NCBI RefSeq assembly: GCF_040706555.1
Contig: NZ_JAPDRH010000002.1
Location: forward strand, 1,364,001 to 1,428,000
Length of the DNA stretch: 64,000 nt
From: Lentisalinibacter salinarum
GTDB taxonomy: Bacteria; Pseudomonadota; Gammaproteobacteria; Steroidobacterales; Woeseiaceae
Reading direction: 5' to 3'
This document shows, piece by piece, positions 62,592 through 64,000 of this stretch; within the stretch, counting starts at the first letter, position 1, and every line of letters starts with the position of its first letter. Position numbers and translations under genes: made by a program. The notes under the pieces were generated by a model. The model saw only the letters and a program-made list of their open reading frames with translations. It did not search any database and had not been told where the DNA came from.

Positions 62592-64000
62592 TCAGAAAAG
62601 CTCGATGGGATCGACGTCCAGCGACCATCGCACGCGGCTCGCGCCTGGCGCCTGCTCCGCCTGCTCGCGCAGCCGTGCCAGCAGCCGGTGCAGCGGTGCC
62701 CGTTCCGCGCTCTGCATCAGCAGCTGGCAGCGATAGCGGCCGGCCCGGCGTGCCAGCGGCGCCGTCACCGGCCCCAGCAGGCGGACCTCCGCACCGGCGA
62801 CCGCCGCGAGCGCGGATTTCATCTCGCGCAGGAATGCCATTGCCGCCTCCGGCCGGGTGGCCGAGGCCCGCAGCAGGGCGATGCGCGAATAAGGCGGCCA
62901 GCCGCTGTCGCTGCGCTCGGCCAGTGCGGCGCGGGCGAAGTCGGCATAGCCATGCTGCACGAGCCGCTGCAGCAGCGGATGCTGGGGGAAGTCGGTCTGA
63001 ATCAGTACCTCGCCGGGCCGGTCGGCGCGGCCGGCGCGGCCGGCGACCTGCAGCAGGGTCTGCGCCAGCCGCTCGGCGCTGCGGAAGTCGCTGCCGAACA
63101 GCCCCTGGTCGGCGTTCAACACGCCCACGAGCGTCAGGCGCGGGAAGTGATGGCCCTTGGACAGCATCTGGGTGCCCACCAGGATCTGCGCCCGGCCGCT
63201 GCGGGCGTCGTCCAGGGCGCTCTCCATGCTGCCCTTGCGCTGGGTGCTGTCGCTGTCGATGCGGCTCACCCGGTAACCCGCGAAACGGCTGTGCACCGCT
63301 TCTTCCACCCGCTCGGTGCCTCGCCCCAGCGCCGCCACGGTGCCGCCGCACGCCGGGCAGCTCGTGTCCACCGGCCGCTCGCTGCCGCAGTGGTGGCAGC
63401 GCAGGCGCTGGTCGCCCGCGTGGAACGTCATGCGCGCATCGCAGCGCCGGCACTCGGCCACGTGGCCGCAGTCCCGGCAGAGCAGCGTCGGCGCATAGCC
63501 GCGGCGGTTGAGGTAGAGCAGCACCTGGCCCTCCTCGGCGAGGTGGCGCTCGATGGCGTCGATCAGCGGAGCGGACAGGCCGTCGATGGGCGGATGACGC
63601 CGCAGGTCCACCAGGCGCAGCGCCGGCGGCGCCGCTCCGCCGGCCCGGCGCGGCAGCTCCACCCGCCGGTACAGACCCCGTTCCACGTTGGCGAGAGAGT
63701 CCAGCGAGGGCGTCGCCGACCCGAGCACCACCGGCACGTCCTCATGCCGGGCGCGTGCCACCGCCAGGTCCCGGGCCGAATAGCGGAAGCCTTCCTGCTG
63801 CTTCAGCGACGGGTCGTGTTCCTCGTCGACGATGATCAGTCCCGGCCGCGCCAGCGGTGTGAACACGGCCGAGCGGGTGCCCACCACCACGCCGGCCGCA
63901 CCGCTGCGGGCATCGCGCCAGGCGGCCAGCCTGTCGGTATCGCCGAGGCCGCTGTGCAGGATCACCGGTCGTCGGCCCAGCCGCTCGGTGAAACGGTTCA
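62592..64000 (-). CDS. priA: Primosomal protein N' (PriA helicase), 5' part outside the window
   Basis: The C-terminal roughly 470 residues of a DEAH-type helicase; the frame stays open to the window edge, so the N-terminal DNA-binding domain and Walker A are missing only because of the cut. The helicase box DEEHD (IIVDEEHDPSLKQQEGFRYSARD), GSATPSLDS, the zinc-binding cysteines in CRDCGHVAECRRC and CHHCGSERPVDTSCPACGG, and the helicase motif VAGRAGRADRPGEVLIQT are visible. It restarts collapsed replication forks. Confidence 0.96.
   Translation of the reverse strand, partial: NRFTERLGRRPVILHSGLGDTDRLAAWRDARSGAAGVVVGTRSAVFTPLARPGLIIVDEEHDPSLKQQEGFRYSARDLAVARARHEDVPVVLGSATPSLDSLANVERGLYRRVELPRRAGGAAPPALRLVDLRRHPPIDGLSAPLIDAIERHLAEEGQVLLYLNRRGYAPTLLCRDCGHVAECRRCDARMTFHAGDQRLRCHHCGSERPVDTSCPACGGTVAALGRGTERVEEAVHSRFAGYRVSRIDSDSTQRKGSMESALDDARSGRAQILVGTQMLSKGHHFPRLTLVGVLNADQGLFGSDFRSAERLAQTLLQVAGRAGRADRPGEVLIQTDFPQHPLLQRLVQHGYADFARAALAERSDSGWPPYSRIALLRASATRPEAAMAFLREMKSALAAVAGAEVRLLGPVTAPLARRAGRYRCQLLMQSAERAPLHRLLARLREQAEQAPGASRVRWSLDVDPIELF

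Overview
This 64-kb window is chromosomal DNA from a GC-rich (high-60s % by eye) gammaproteobacterium. The operon orders atp-glmU-glmS, smg-dprA-LysM-def-fmt-rsmB-ntrYX and argS-SPOR resemble Chromatiales/Ectothiorhodospiraceae-like genomes. That placement is inferred from gene content only. Almost all genes are intact housekeeping genes; no rRNA, tRNA, CRISPR array or complete transposon was seen.

Layout. 1-6.5 kb: F1Fo ATP synthase operon atpB(partial)EFHAGDC, with a strong hairpin between atpE and atpF and two REP-like palindromes between atpG and atpD. 6.6-9.2 kb: modABC molybdate transporter. 9.2-13.2 kb: a lipoprotein, then glmU and glmS (UDP-GlcNAc supply). 13.2-18.7 kb: a lower-GC accessory stretch directly behind the glmS 3' end (the conserved attTn7 location). 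It holds an RloC/PrrC-like ATPase with a CxxC hook and an R-x3-E...H C-terminus, a broken brnT toxin gene with an intact brnA antitoxin gene, a periplasmic DJ-1/PfpI protein whose active-site Cys is displaced, and an exported protein of unknown function. 18.8-23.1 kb: a sigma-54 activator divergent from an operon (SnoaL-like, isochorismatase-like, YHS) that carries a near-consensus -24/-12 promoter. 23.3-30.7 kb: small metabolic, membrane and stress genes, including a Crp/Fnr regulator, a Fur-box-controlled Cys-rich protein, GST, an RRM protein and yaaA.

30.7-38.1 kb: HD hydrolase, xthA, prlC, gor, aroE, hemB. 38.2-40.1 kb: an ECF sigma factor and a zinc-binding-type anti-sigma factor, followed by a secreted Cys/Gly-repeat peptide with EGKCG motifs (HvfA-like RiPP precursor) and a terminator. 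No modification enzyme is encoded nearby. 40.2-45.5 kb: tag, a large secreted subtilase, a VOC protein and hemF. 45.6-54.8 kb: topA, smg, dprA, a LysM lipoprotein, def, fmt, rsmB and a DUF4390 gene. 54.8-58.4 kb: an NtrY-like kinase with an NtrX-like regulator whose AAA+ motor is degenerate. 58.4-64 kb: FMN reductase, CapA lipoprotein, SPOR protein, argS and the 3' part of priA.

The least ordinary parts are the ECF/anti-sigma/EGKCG peptide module, the glmS-adjacent island with its RloC-like ATPase and decayed brnTA, and the NtrX-like regulator without sigma-54 motor residues. Starts were chosen from ribosome-binding sites, gene overlaps and family N-termini, and differ from the longest reading frame where noted.
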